This document shows, piece after piece, positions 16,347 to 25,139 of a DNA stretch of 64,000 bases (the first letter of the stretch is position 1; each line of letters begins with the position of its first letter). The notes below the pieces were generated by a model that was not told the origin of the DNA, ran no database searches, and saw nothing but the letters and a program-made list of their open reading frames with translations. The position numbers were made by a program, and so were the translations under genes. This DNA is from Blautia sp. (GTDB taxonomy: Bacteria > Bacillota > Clostridia > Lachnospirales > Lachnospiraceae), in the NCBI GenBank assembly GCA_023664455.1, contig JAMPFM010000005.1:30838-94837 (forward strand), written 5' to 3'.

Positions 16347-17307
16347 CTTCTATTCCACTTTCCTGATACTGCTTACCATTTTCAACCCCGTTTTTGATAT
16401 TATCCCAAAGATAAATCGCTTTTCCTTCTTCCTTATCTTCATCACCACAAAGCAGATATTTTATATCGCGAACCATCCGCTCCAATAAATGTAATTTTAC
16501 AATTTCATCTCGTATCCGCCGCCTTACCATTCCTGAAAATTCCTGTGGTGCTTTATCACCAAACTCATCACGAACCTTTGCCGCCATTTCAAACGCAACA
16601 GGAATAGTTATTTCAGCTTTGTAGAGATCTGCAATATCATATGCAAAAGAACACTCATGCCCTACATGTACAAAACCCAATCCGGCCGAACATCCTAAAG
16701 CGCAAATGACAGAATGTGCCAATCCGTATAAACACACATTTCCTGCTGAAAGAGCTTGATTTACAGGAGTTCCTGCTGCAAAATTATCCGGATCGTATTC
16801 CCTTCCCTTCCAAGGTATCTTCCATCTTTTTGAATACTCCCTATATGTTGACCTGACTCTGCTTCCCTCTCTGCCTCTAAGCTGCTGCAAAGTAAGCCCA
16901 CTTACATCTTCATTAGGAAAACGCATTTGATACATTTTACGAACAACTTCCAAATGCTTTCTAGTATTCGTAACAAGTTCTGCTTGCTTTAGGAGCAATC
17001 TTGTGTGGGAATTCAGTGCACGCCCTGATGCATAATACCTTACTCCATGTTCTCCTACCCATGTAACGCCAATGCCACTGTTTCCGGCAAGTTCCATAGC
17101 ACGATGAGTAATCTTGCACCCCGGACCTAACAACAATGTTGTTATTGCTGCAGCAGGTATATATACATCCCCGTCCATATCTGTCACTTTAAGTGCACTA
17201 TCTTCACAGTTAATAACACAATGTTCCAAATAAATAAATGACATCCTATCACTTATTTGAGGTAATTCCGCCAATTCCGGTTTTATCGTTCCAACATTAT
17301 TTTGCAA
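16324..17307 (-). CDS. cas1: Cas1 integrase, type I-E
   Basis: 327 residues from a TTG start. Motifs include ELPQISDRMSFIYLEHCVIN near the start, GREGSRVR with the first catalytic Glu, and VHVGHECSFAYDIADLYKAE with the catalytic His and Asp. Cas1 joins new spacers at the leader-end repeat. The TTG at 17307 is chosen because GGAGG lies 6 bases upstream (TCAAAA between), and the longer ATG-started version would overlap cas6e and add residues unlike the family. The C-terminus is longer and acidic. Confidence 0.95.
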   Translation of the reverse strand: MQNNVGTIKPELAELPQISDRMSFIYLEHCVINCEDSALKVTDMDGDVYIPAAAITTLLLGPGCKITHRAMELAGNSGIGVTWVGEHGVRYYASGRALNSHTRLLLKQAELVTNTRKHLEVVRKMYQMRFPNEDVSGLTLQQLRGREGSRVRSTYREYSKRWKIPWKGREYDPDNFAAGTPVNQALSAGNVCLYGLAHSVICALGCSAGLGFVHVGHECSFAYDIADLYKAEITIPVAFEMAAKVRDEFGDKAPQEFSGMVRRRIRDEIVKLHLLERMVRDIKYLLCGDEDKEEGKAIYLWDNIKNGVENGKQYQESGIEDDSDNDE

Positions 17308-17350
17308 TTTTGACCTCCATACTACAACTACTCTTTCACGATTGAAAGTT

Positions 17351-17977
17351 TCAATCAACAATTTTACAGCTTATAATTGTCAGCAACCCCTGACCGTAAG
17401 CCTTTTCCCTACCTATTCCATTACAAAGAGTTTTCCTAAATTGTTCCGCATTCGTCACAGTAAGAATTCCTTCAAAAGTTACAGACAGCAGTCTTACATG
17501 TGAACTACCTTTTCCTTCTCTTTTCCGAAAATCATACCATTTTGACTGTACAGTCTGAAATTCCGTATCGTCTAACGAAAATCCTAATCTTTCTGCACGG
17601 CTGCTAAGCCATTTCTTTTGAAATTCCGGTGTGATATGTGCCATAATCTTTCCATGCGACTTTGAAACCACCGGATTTGCCGTCAATCTAAAATGCCATT
17701 TCATACCATTTGATATTTTATTCAAAAGAGGTGTATAGTCTTTAATCTCATATTCACCATCATATCCGAACTGTCTTGCAAAATTTTCCAGATTTGGTCT
17801 GGCTTCGCTTAATATTAATATATACTTTTTGCCATTTAAATCATCAATTCTCCAGAGTCTACGAGCCCGCACGCCGTCAAATGAATTTTCTACTGCCCCA
17901 TGAAAGACACTCGGCGACACCAATGCTTTCATTGTTTCCCGAAGCGCAATATTTAAAGTAACCCTCGATAAATACAT
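17351..17977 (-). CDS. cas6e: Cas6e (Cse3/CasE) crRNA endoribonuclease
   Basis: 208 residues starting MYLSRVTLNIALRETMKAL, with the glycine-rich C-terminal loop GIGREKAYGQGLLTI of Cas6e. It cuts the repeat hairpin of pre-crRNA and stays bound in the Cascade complex. The central HGAVENSFDG region carries a candidate catalytic His. It lies 4 bases after cas5e. Length is normal for the family. Confidence 0.93.
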   Translation of the reverse strand: MYLSRVTLNIALRETMKALVSPSVFHGAVENSFDGVRARRLWRIDDLNGKKYILILSEARPNLENFARQFGYDGEYEIKDYTPLLNKISNGMKWHFRLTANPVVSKSHGKIMAHITPEFQKKWLSSRAERLGFSLDDTEFQTVQSKWYDFRKREGKGSSHVRLLSVTFEGILTVTNAEQFRKTLCNGIGREKAYGQGLLTIISCKIVD

Positions 17978-17981
17978 ACTC

Positions 17982-18635
17982 TCACCTCAATTCCAGCATT
18001 GCATCATGTTCCGTTTCCTTTGAGTTAAATTCTTCAAAAAATTCTTCAATCCTACGATAGCCATAGCGTCTGCGTTTCGGATTAAATGACAATGGCACAT
18101 CCTGAATCATCCCTGCATCAGGACAATCTGTTTCAACCTGTATACGCAGCATGGTTTCATGGTTATCGTAAAGCGGCGCTTCTCTACAAAGTGCATCTTT
18201 AAGCGATAAATCACGCATTCCTATAACAATCGGCAATGTTGGCGGGCATGAGCGCCTCCCTAAAAACAGCGGAAATCGTGGATTTTGCAAGGCAATCTCT
18301 AATTCCCTTAAAAAACTCTCATTTCCTTCCAAACCTACTAAAAATATGGCATCAGAAAGATAATGCCTATATGTTACATAAGATTTTTCACCCTGCGCCA
18401 TATGAAAATCCGTTATTTCCTCTCCTTCACGGTCGGCTCGAACTCCAAATTTGAGTCTATTCAATGGTATTTCCGGATTTGACAAATCCGCATCCCTTCT
18501 CATTCCCAATGCCGCTGCCAACATTCCCAAAACGCCACTCTTAGTAGGCATTTTTTCAGTAGTTCTTATTTCAAATTTTGAACTGCTTCCCCACGACTGC
18601 AAAGGCGCCGCAAGTCTTAGTAGCAGAGTCGGCAT
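17982..18635 (-). CDS. cas5e: Cas5e (CasD) Cascade subunit
   Basis: 217 residues starting MPTLLLRLAAPLQSWGSSSK, the typical Cas5e opening, followed by RTTEKMPTKSGVLGMLAAAL. It binds the 5' handle of the crRNA. The start at 18635 has GGGGG 8 bases upstream and lies one base after the cas7e stop, so translation is coupled. Confidence 0.93.
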   Translation of the reverse strand: MPTLLLRLAAPLQSWGSSSKFEIRTTEKMPTKSGVLGMLAAALGMRRDADLSNPEIPLNRLKFGVRADREGEEITDFHMAQGEKSYVTYRHYLSDAIFLVGLEGNESFLRELEIALQNPRFPLFLGRRSCPPTLPIVIGMRDLSLKDALCREAPLYDNHETMLRIQVETDCPDAGMIQDVPLSFNPKRRRYGYRRIEEFFEEFNSKETEHDAMLELR

Positions 18636-18636
18636 A

Positions 18637-19680
18637 TCATTCACCCCCACTTTCAGACAATTTATCCTTTACAGCAGATTGCACTTCTCCTAATATCCGG
18701 GAAATATCTTTTTCTCCCAACTCCCAGATTTTATCAGGTGCACATGCATATTTTTGATATATTTTATCAGCATATTCCTTAAATCTGTTCTCCGACTCCT
18801 CCATATAACCATTTGTACCAGAAACAGGCTTTTCAAACGCCCCTACAAGATTAATGGGTTGATCGGTTCTTAAAGCAATATATACAAAATCTGGGAGCGT
18901 CCTGTTTGCAAATGTGTTTTGTTTTCCTGTTGGCATTGCTTTAATGAAGGTTTCGGCAAAACTCTTCACAGCCTTATCAGTTTGGTTTCCAAGATTCTTT
19001 TGAAGTTCAGTCACATTAACCGTTGCATATCTATATAATGTAGCAGAATTGAATTCTACTGTTCCTAAATGCCCTGCTCCCGACTCCTCATCCTGAATCA
19101 AATCATCGACTGCTGTAAAATAATCATATTCATTATGTACCGTATGCGTAGAAATTGCATGCGCGACTTGTGCTGCGGCATCAAAATTTAGAGATGGGTC
19201 GGCAGCCACCATTCTGCCAAATAATGCCATATCAATAGATGGCATTTCTCTCAAGGCTTTTTGATATTCCTTTTTATCCTTGCTTCCATTGATTGCAAGT
19301 TCTGCCAATGCTTTTGCCTGTGCCTCGCTGAAAAACAGCAGTACAGGTGATGTTCCATCCTTATCGATTTTTATTCCTGCATTTTCCAAGGCACTCAAAG
19401 CAAGTTTGTTAATCTTTTCATCCTCAAGATTACAGTCAAACTCTTTTATAATGCTCGCCAGCATCTGTGGAATTTTTTTCGTGCGGATGCCTACTTCATC
19501 CTCACCTAGCAGTTCTTTAAACATCTTCCTCATTTCATGTTTCCATGCCTGCGAAGAAATCCTCGCCCTCACTGTGCCGCCATACTTTGCTGTTTTAGGA
19601 CTGCCTGTATCATCACGATTGATACAGCTTGGCGGTACATTCTGCAAAACATGGATATCTACATACAAATTACTCTTCAT
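18637..19680 (-). CDS. cas7e: Cas7e (CasC) Cascade backbone subunit
   Basis: 347 residues from MKSNLYVDIHVLQNVPPSCI, then NRDDTGSPKTAKYGGTVRAR and ISSQAWKHEMRK, the signature of type I-E Cas7. Several copies coat the crRNA spacer in Cascade. The ATG at 19680 has AAAGGA 8 bases upstream; in-frame ATGs further up lie inside cse2. It overlaps cse2 by 11 bases. Confidence 0.95.
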   Translation of the reverse strand: MKSNLYVDIHVLQNVPPSCINRDDTGSPKTAKYGGTVRARISSQAWKHEMRKMFKELLGEDEVGIRTKKIPQMLASIIKEFDCNLEDEKINKLALSALENAGIKIDKDGTSPVLLFFSEAQAKALAELAINGSKDKKEYQKALREMPSIDMALFGRMVAADPSLNFDAAAQVAHAISTHTVHNEYDYFTAVDDLIQDEESGAGHLGTVEFNSATLYRYATVNVTELQKNLGNQTDKAVKSFAETFIKAMPTGKQNTFANRTLPDFVYIALRTDQPINLVGAFEKPVSGTNGYMEESENRFKEYADKIYQKYACAPDKIWELGEKDISRILGEVQSAVKDKLSESGGE

Positions 19681-20269
19681 ATCTTTCTTCCTTTCCATTG
19701 TCATATGTTTTAACATTATAATAAAAATCCTGTCCCCACTTTAAACGGATTCTATCTGTATGGTTCTCAAATTGAAACCAATACAAATCTTTTGCAAAGT
19801 TCACATAATCAAGCTTAATATCACTGTTTCCAAGCAGTTTTACAATTGTTTTTAAATAATAAGAAAGTTCTGTCATATCATCGGATTTTGCTACAATACT
19901 GAGTTTCATCCGTACATCTTCCTCATCTTCTTCACTTTTAACCAGCTTTCGGGCTGCTCGTCCGATACGGTTTTCTTCCCCTTCCGCATTCATAGGTTCA
20001 GAATGCCCCTGCTGATGAAGCGCAAACAGTGTCAATGCTGTATAAACAGCCTGTTCCGCATAGGAAGGCTGTCCATTTTTACCCATTAATTCTTCCGGTA
20101 AATTCTTCAAAAACAGCCCCCACAATTCAGGAAGTTCGCCCGGTCTTTTCCCAATTCCTCTGCGAAGCTGTGCCAAATGCGCTTTTGAACTGCTTTGTTC
20201 AAGAGTTTTATCATCTTTGGCGAGGAACATAAGCTGCGCCCTCATAAATGCTTCTATTTTCTGCTCCAT
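19670..20269 (-). CDS. cse2: Cse2 (Cas11e/CasB) Cascade small subunit
   Basis: 199 residues starting MEQKIEAFMRAQLMFLAKDD, helical throughout, with AHLAQLRRGIGKRPGELPEL (conserved LRRG..PG) and ending FYYNVKTYDNGKEERYEE. It stabilises the R-loop in Cascade. The start at 20269 is set by GGAGGAGG 7 bases upstream. It follows cas8e by 21 bases. Confidence 0.93.
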   Translation of the reverse strand: MEQKIEAFMRAQLMFLAKDDKTLEQSSSKAHLAQLRRGIGKRPGELPELWGLFLKNLPEELMGKNGQPSYAEQAVYTALTLFALHQQGHSEPMNAEGEENRIGRAARKLVKSEEDEEDVRMKLSIVAKSDDMTELSYYLKTIVKLLGNSDIKLDYVNFAKDLYWFQFENHTDRIRLKWGQDFYYNVKTYDNGKEERYEE

Positions 20270-20290
20270 TCTGCCACCTCCTCCCATCTA

Positions 20291-21934
20291 TTACTGTTTT
20301 TCTGCGGCACTAAGTCCACTCAAGAACCTGTTCATAGCACTTGCTGCAGAAAGGGGCTTATTCTTCTTTTTATCCTTTTCCTCTGAACTTTTTGAGGTTC
20401 GTCCAAAAATTGCCTCTGTTCCTGTCTGTGAGATAATTTCATTTCCTAACTGCCTTGCTATGCCCACGCATTTCTTTCGCCACTCTATTTCTTTTTCCAT
20501 TGCATTATCTGTTTCCGGATTCAATGTACAAAGCCACCTTCTGAAAGATCCATCAATCCGATTATAAAAATCTGTTTTCGCTCTTTCCGCAAAGAACTCT
20601 GCAGTTCCTTTGCTTTCCTTTGTACGGTTGCTGCCGCCGCAGGCCAGATTAATATCTCTTGCAAGAGACCATACCTTTTTAGAGATGTCATCGCAAAACT
20701 GAATACTGTTTAGTACCACTGTACGCCATCGGACATTTATGTCTGAAATCAGTGCAGCATGCAGTTGGATTGAGTCGGCAAAAACATTTTCAATACTGCT
20801 TCGCTGGCTTCCGCAATACTTTACCGAAGCAATCTTTACTTTTACAAAATAGTCACCCGGAATTATCCTCAAATCGTCATCTGGACTCAACAATAACTTA
20901 AACCATAAAATAACACCTGGATTTCTATCTCCATTACCATTTTTTATATTTGTATAATAGATAATTGAAGCAAAATCCCTCCAAAACTGTATTGAAGAAT
21001 TATGCTCTTTTGGAATGTTACCTCCTTTAACTTGGCGTTTCCATATCGTCATGGGTTCATATTCAGATGTCTCTTTATCAAAATAATCCCCACCAAGAAC
21101 TTTATATCCCAACACGCGTTCATCAGAGCGTGTTAAAAGGATTCTGCGTGATTGTAAAGTATAAAGTTCTGAATAATTATTCGGAAACTCTATATGTCTT
21201 TTTTGGGTTGTCATTCTCTCCTTATTTTCCCAAATTGGTCTTTCTTTTTCCCACACATCTTCACTATTTATATTATAAGCAATATAATTTAACATCAGCG
21301 TTTCAAAAAGATTATTGCCTGCTAACGCAATAAGTCCTAGTTGACCAAGCCATCCTATTCCTGTTCCCGCTTTAAGTGCATTATCATCAAAGGCATTTAC
21401 ATGCAATAACCACCTTGCTGCTTGACTATATGAAAGTGATTGTTTTTCCACACCATTCACCGAAACAAACAATCGAGCCTTATTTTTACTTTTTGCCAGT
21501 TCTCCATTCAGCTTTTGAGCATCATATTCTCCATTTGGAATCTTCCCAAGTTTTGACAGTTCCGATACTTGATAAAACGGTCTTTCTGGATGAAAAAGAT
21601 AAAAATTTTCCCTTTGGGATTCCAAATACTTTGTTATCACCGCTACCGGAAATCGTTTATTTTCCCACAATGTCTGCCAACGATCTAATGCATCATCAGG
21701 ATTATCAAGAGGTGATTCGCTTCCGTCCACATCATACCTCGAAAACACGGTATGCAAAACTGCCAGAAGCAGCCGCAGCATAGCAAAATCCTGCGTCGGC
21801 AGTTCACCGCATAAATCCTTATAAGTATGCGCCTGCTCAAATAACTCAATCAAAGACAACTCATGAACGCTACACTTCTCGTCAATTACTTTTATCCATG
21901 ACTCATCCAGCAAATTAAATTCCTTATCCTTCAC
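20291..21934 (-). CDS. cas8e: Cas8e (Cse1/CasA) Cascade large subunit
   Basis: 547 residues starting MKDKEFNLLDESWIKVIDEK, with FELTQDFAMLR-like LPTQDFAMLRLLLAVLHTVF, GIGWLGQLGLIALAGNNLFE in the middle, and a helical C-terminal bundle. It recognises the PAM and recruits Cas3. The length is within the usual range for the family. It lies 29 bases after cas3. Confidence 0.94.
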   Translation of the reverse strand: MKDKEFNLLDESWIKVIDEKCSVHELSLIELFEQAHTYKDLCGELPTQDFAMLRLLLAVLHTVFSRYDVDGSESPLDNPDDALDRWQTLWENKRFPVAVITKYLESQRENFYLFHPERPFYQVSELSKLGKIPNGEYDAQKLNGELAKSKNKARLFVSVNGVEKQSLSYSQAARWLLHVNAFDDNALKAGTGIGWLGQLGLIALAGNNLFETLMLNYIAYNINSEDVWEKERPIWENKERMTTQKRHIEFPNNYSELYTLQSRRILLTRSDERVLGYKVLGGDYFDKETSEYEPMTIWKRQVKGGNIPKEHNSSIQFWRDFASIIYYTNIKNGNGDRNPGVILWFKLLLSPDDDLRIIPGDYFVKVKIASVKYCGSQRSSIENVFADSIQLHAALISDINVRWRTVVLNSIQFCDDISKKVWSLARDINLACGGSNRTKESKGTAEFFAERAKTDFYNRIDGSFRRWLCTLNPETDNAMEKEIEWRKKCVGIARQLGNEIISQTGTEAIFGRTSKSSEEKDKKKNKPLSAASAMNRFLSGLSAAEKQ

Positions 21935-21963
21935 ACTTTTTCCTCCTAAGCTGTGTATTCAAT

Positions 21964-24615
21964 TCACTCTTCTTTCACATATGTAAGTCCGTTTTTCTGC
22001 GAATATACAACCTTAAATCCACACAGTTCTGCACTAAAGTCTTCATTCAGCAAAAGCATCAATTGTCCTTTCAGCCAATGCGACTTCTGAAATCCTGTTA
22101 AATGCCGATTCATTTTTTCCAGTTCGTCTACCGTCCTGTCAATATCATAGCAAAATCTTGCAGGGAGCCGAAGTTTTTGCTGTGCAATTTTCCTGCAGTC
22201 ATCCTCCGATGGGCAAACACTTGGGGAAAATTTTCTATCGTCTGCTTGCCACGGCAACATTTCCAACATACCATTCTCACGCTGTACCATGATAATAACT
22301 TCTAAGGAGAATGTTCCATCTCGTACTGTTGCCAAAGCGCTTTCTTCATTATCTCTCACGGCATTATGCAACCAATGATGAAGGTCATTTCCTCGTCTAC
22401 TTTCTCTTGGCAGTGCCATTAAAAACCCTTCCGCTTTTTGCCGCTTAACCTCCTGCAATCTTTCGTAAACATCCCATGCATCTTTTTCTTCTTTGTTGTC
22501 AGCTTCTACACTTCGATAAGTTTCACACACAAGCGAATCAATGTCATCAGGAATGACAATAGTGGAAGGAAGCAGTTTTCGAGTTCGTAAAAGCAGCCAT
22601 TTTGTATAAATCGCTTCGGAAGAACTGCTCAGTTCCTCCGTACCTAAAACAATACATTCTGCCACTTCATATCCGTAAGGTCTGTCCGCACGTCTATGGC
22701 GCTGAAGCCGTCCAATCCTTTGAAGTAAGAGATCCATAGGGCAAAGTTCTGTGATCAAAATATCAAAATCAATATCAAGGGACTGCTCGAGAACCTGTGT
22801 TCCGATAACAACTGCACCTCTCCGCATTTTGGCATCTGAGTCTTTCCCAATGGCTTTTTTCAGCATTTCTTCACGTTCCATTCTATCTGGAATAATATAT
22901 TGTGCATGATATAAAAGCACATTCGCGCCAGTTATATCGCAAGCTGCCTTTGCAAAACTCTGCGCTCTTACAACAGTATTGCAAATCACGCCGACACATG
23001 CCCCTGCAGCCACCGCAGCTGCAATTTTTTCCATAGCCATATCGTCATTGCCGCACACTATATTTACCCTTCTGCCTGTGTTGTCTTTGTGCAAAGTTTT
23101 TGTAAACACTTTGCCATTATCGGTATAAGTAAGGCGCGGATAGTCAACCTCAGGAAGTTCAAATAATGTTCCTTTATCATTCAAGTAAGCCTCTACCATT
23201 TTTTTCCGTCTGTCAAAGGGAAGCGTTGCTGAAAGCAATATTACCGGTACCTGATACTCATGCAGCCACGCTAAAGCCCTATCCAGATATTGATTCATAT
23301 ACGCATCATAAGCATGACATTCATCTATGATTACAACCTTTTGTGAAAGACCCAGATGCAACAGCATGACATGCTTTTTCTTCAAAGCAGACATTAAAAG
23401 CCGATCCACTGTAGCTACTACGAAATCTGTCAATAATGATGTCTTGCTGCCACTAAAAAATGAATTTACCACAAGTCCGCTTTCACCGTCAAAGTCCGTC
23501 TGCAGAATACTTCCATTTTTCAACTCTGCAAAAACGGGCTGAAATTCAGCGTTTCCGTGCGCCAACTGAATACTGTGGACTGAATCGTCTGCTGATATCT
23601 TTGCCCACTGCACCACGCGTTCAAAAATACCATTTGCCGTTGCCTGAGTCGGAAGCCCGAAAAACAGACCGTTTTTATCGCATTTTACAGAAAGAATTTC
23701 TGCAGCCGCTAAAGCTGCCTCTGTCTTACCTATGCCCATAGGCGCTTCTAAAATAAACAATCCCGGTTTTGTACAGTTTTCCACTGCATCTATTACATCC
23801 TTCTGAATCTCATTCATTGAAAAATGAAAACGGTTTTTAAAGTCTTCATCAGACATCCATGACTGAGAAGATTCCCACGATTCTGGAAAATCCAATTGTT
23901 CAAGCGCCTTATAGAAGCGTTCTTCCGGATATTCATTTTCTGATAAAATTGTATCTTCCTCTAATAATTCAAAATCCCTCTGATTACTTGCTATCCAATC
24001 AGATACAATCAAAAGGGCGGATAACAAAATTTGTGATTTTTTGGAAAGTACAGGAACCTCAGAAATGTCAAAAAATCCCGTCTGATTAAATGAAAAGTTA
24101 ACCCATTCCTCACACATTCCTTTCCACAATTTACAATTTTCAGGTATTCCATAAAAATGTTCAGGATATCTTTCAATGTGATCTGACAAATCTTCAGCTG
24201 GCATGCCATGATGCGCGCCAACCATAGAAGAAAAACCTTTAGGGAATCCTAAATCCAATAATATGACCTCGCCACATTTTGCGTGATGTGATTTATCCTT
24301 ATTAATAAAATTTTCGGGAATATTATGTATTCCATAGTGTTCAAGCAAAGAATATCTTGTGGGCAGTGATTTTAAAATCTGCGACTGAAAAAGCGGCGTG
24401 ATTTTCCCTATGTCGTGAAGATATGCCAGTAACATTGCCGTCTTTTTAAAATCACCAAAGGACAGCCCACATAACTTTGAAAGAGAAGAATATCTTAAAT
24501 GAATCATTTCACTCATCACCTTGGCAGTATCCACAGCATGCATCCAAAGGGGAAGCCATTTATTATCATCGCCGGATTTTGCAATGATAAGTTTCATTTT
24601 TTGTGAAAGACCCAT
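21964..24615 (-). CDS. cas3: Cas3 HD nuclease-helicase
   Basis: 883 residues. The HD nuclease domain has AYLHDIGKITPLF (about residue 65) and GAHHGMPAEDL. The helicase has Walker A APMGIGKTEAALAAAE (about 290), the DECH box IIDECHAYDAYMNQYL (about 430), motif III LLSATLP and motif VI QRIGRLQRHRR. All catalytic motifs look intact, so target degradation should be possible. It is the first gene of the cas operon, with GGGAG 7 bases before the ATG and a clear promoter upstream. Confidence 0.96.
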   Translation of the reverse strand: MGLSQKMKLIIAKSGDDNKWLPLWMHAVDTAKVMSEMIHLRYSSLSKLCGLSFGDFKKTAMLLAYLHDIGKITPLFQSQILKSLPTRYSLLEHYGIHNIPENFINKDKSHHAKCGEVILLDLGFPKGFSSMVGAHHGMPAEDLSDHIERYPEHFYGIPENCKLWKGMCEEWVNFSFNQTGFFDISEVPVLSKKSQILLSALLIVSDWIASNQRDFELLEEDTILSENEYPEERFYKALEQLDFPESWESSQSWMSDEDFKNRFHFSMNEIQKDVIDAVENCTKPGLFILEAPMGIGKTEAALAAAEILSVKCDKNGLFFGLPTQATANGIFERVVQWAKISADDSVHSIQLAHGNAEFQPVFAELKNGSILQTDFDGESGLVVNSFFSGSKTSLLTDFVVATVDRLLMSALKKKHVMLLHLGLSQKVVIIDECHAYDAYMNQYLDRALAWLHEYQVPVILLSATLPFDRRKKMVEAYLNDKGTLFELPEVDYPRLTYTDNGKVFTKTLHKDNTGRRVNIVCGNDDMAMEKIAAAVAAGACVGVICNTVVRAQSFAKAACDITGANVLLYHAQYIIPDRMEREEMLKKAIGKDSDAKMRRGAVVIGTQVLEQSLDIDFDILITELCPMDLLLQRIGRLQRHRRADRPYGYEVAECIVLGTEELSSSSEAIYTKWLLLRTRKLLPSTIVIPDDIDSLVCETYRSVEADNKEEKDAWDVYERLQEVKRQKAEGFLMALPRESRRGNDLHHWLHNAVRDNEESALATVRDGTFSLEVIIMVQRENGMLEMLPWQADDRKFSPSVCPSEDDCRKIAQQKLRLPARFCYDIDRTVDELEKMNRHLTGFQKSHWLKGQLMLLLNEDFSAELCGFKVVYSQKNGLTYVKEE

Positions 24616-24654
24616 TTACTTACTCCCTTTCATATTATCTAATTCTAACATAAA

Positions 24655-24682
24655 ATTATCACATCTAACTAACCCTTGTCAA
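24655..24682 (-). promoter_or_regulatory. Promoter of the cas operon
   Basis: On the minus strand TTGACA (24682-24677) and GATAAT (24660-24655, preceded by TGT) have 16-base spacing, about 40 bases upstream of cas3. It overlaps the edge of spoIVB fragment copy B. Confidence 0.7.
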
Positions 24683-24690
24683 TTGAGCCA

Positions 24691-24796
24691 CCTACTGCAT
24701 CAGAACATGAGGACTGCGCCGATTAATTTACCGTTCTGGATAATGGGGCTACCGCTCATGGATATGTCAAAACTAGTGTAAAAACTTTTTCTATTT
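24691..24796 (-). pseudogene. spoIVB 3'-end fragment, copy B
   Basis: 24712-24796 matches copy A (12576-12660) with about five differences in 85 bases, including the stretch beyond MSGSP that is not in the intact spoIVB. The part toward the gene end carries an internal deletion of about 48 bases relative to copy A (ACTGCATCAG joins directly to AACATGAGG). Copies A and B are direct repeats that bracket the whole cas/CRISPR segment. Confidence 0.82.
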
Positions 24797-24815
24797 ATTT
24801 CCTTCATCCTGCTTT

Positions 24816-25092
24816 TTATTGCATCTTAATAAAAAATCCTTTGTATATTCCGACTGGTATTTCTTCTTTTAATGAATACTCTTTCATATTGTCCTGTTCA
24901 AAGTTATAAACAGTTACTATTTTTCTATCCTGATCGATAACCCAGTATTCTCTGACACCTGCTGTACGGTATTTGAACAGTTTTTATAATAATCCATTTT
25001 CCGGCTGCTTGGGGATACAATTTCAATGACCCAGTCCGGCGCTCCCTGGCAGCCTTTATCTGTGATTTTATTTTTATCGCAAATCACATTTC
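24816..25092 (-). pseudogene. Uma2-family endonuclease remnant
   Basis: The frames give DKGCQGAPDWVIEIVSPSSR then, after a frameshift near 24990, EYWVIDQDRKIVTVYNF and GIYKGFFIKMQ with a stop at 24816. GAPDWVIEIVSPSS and EYWVID are hallmarks of the Uma2 (DUF820) restriction-endonuclease-fold family. The N-terminal part is missing, so it is a dead fragment. Confidence 0.75.
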
Positions 25093-25139
25093 AATAAAAG
25101 TTTTACAAAATATCCCTTTCTTCTGTGAATCAATTCATT

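Noticed and set aside
17308-17361. Longer cas1 starting at ATG 17361
   Set aside because: It would overlap cas6e by 11 bases, lacks a ribosome site and adds residues unlike Cas1; TTG 17307 has GGAGG at good spacing.
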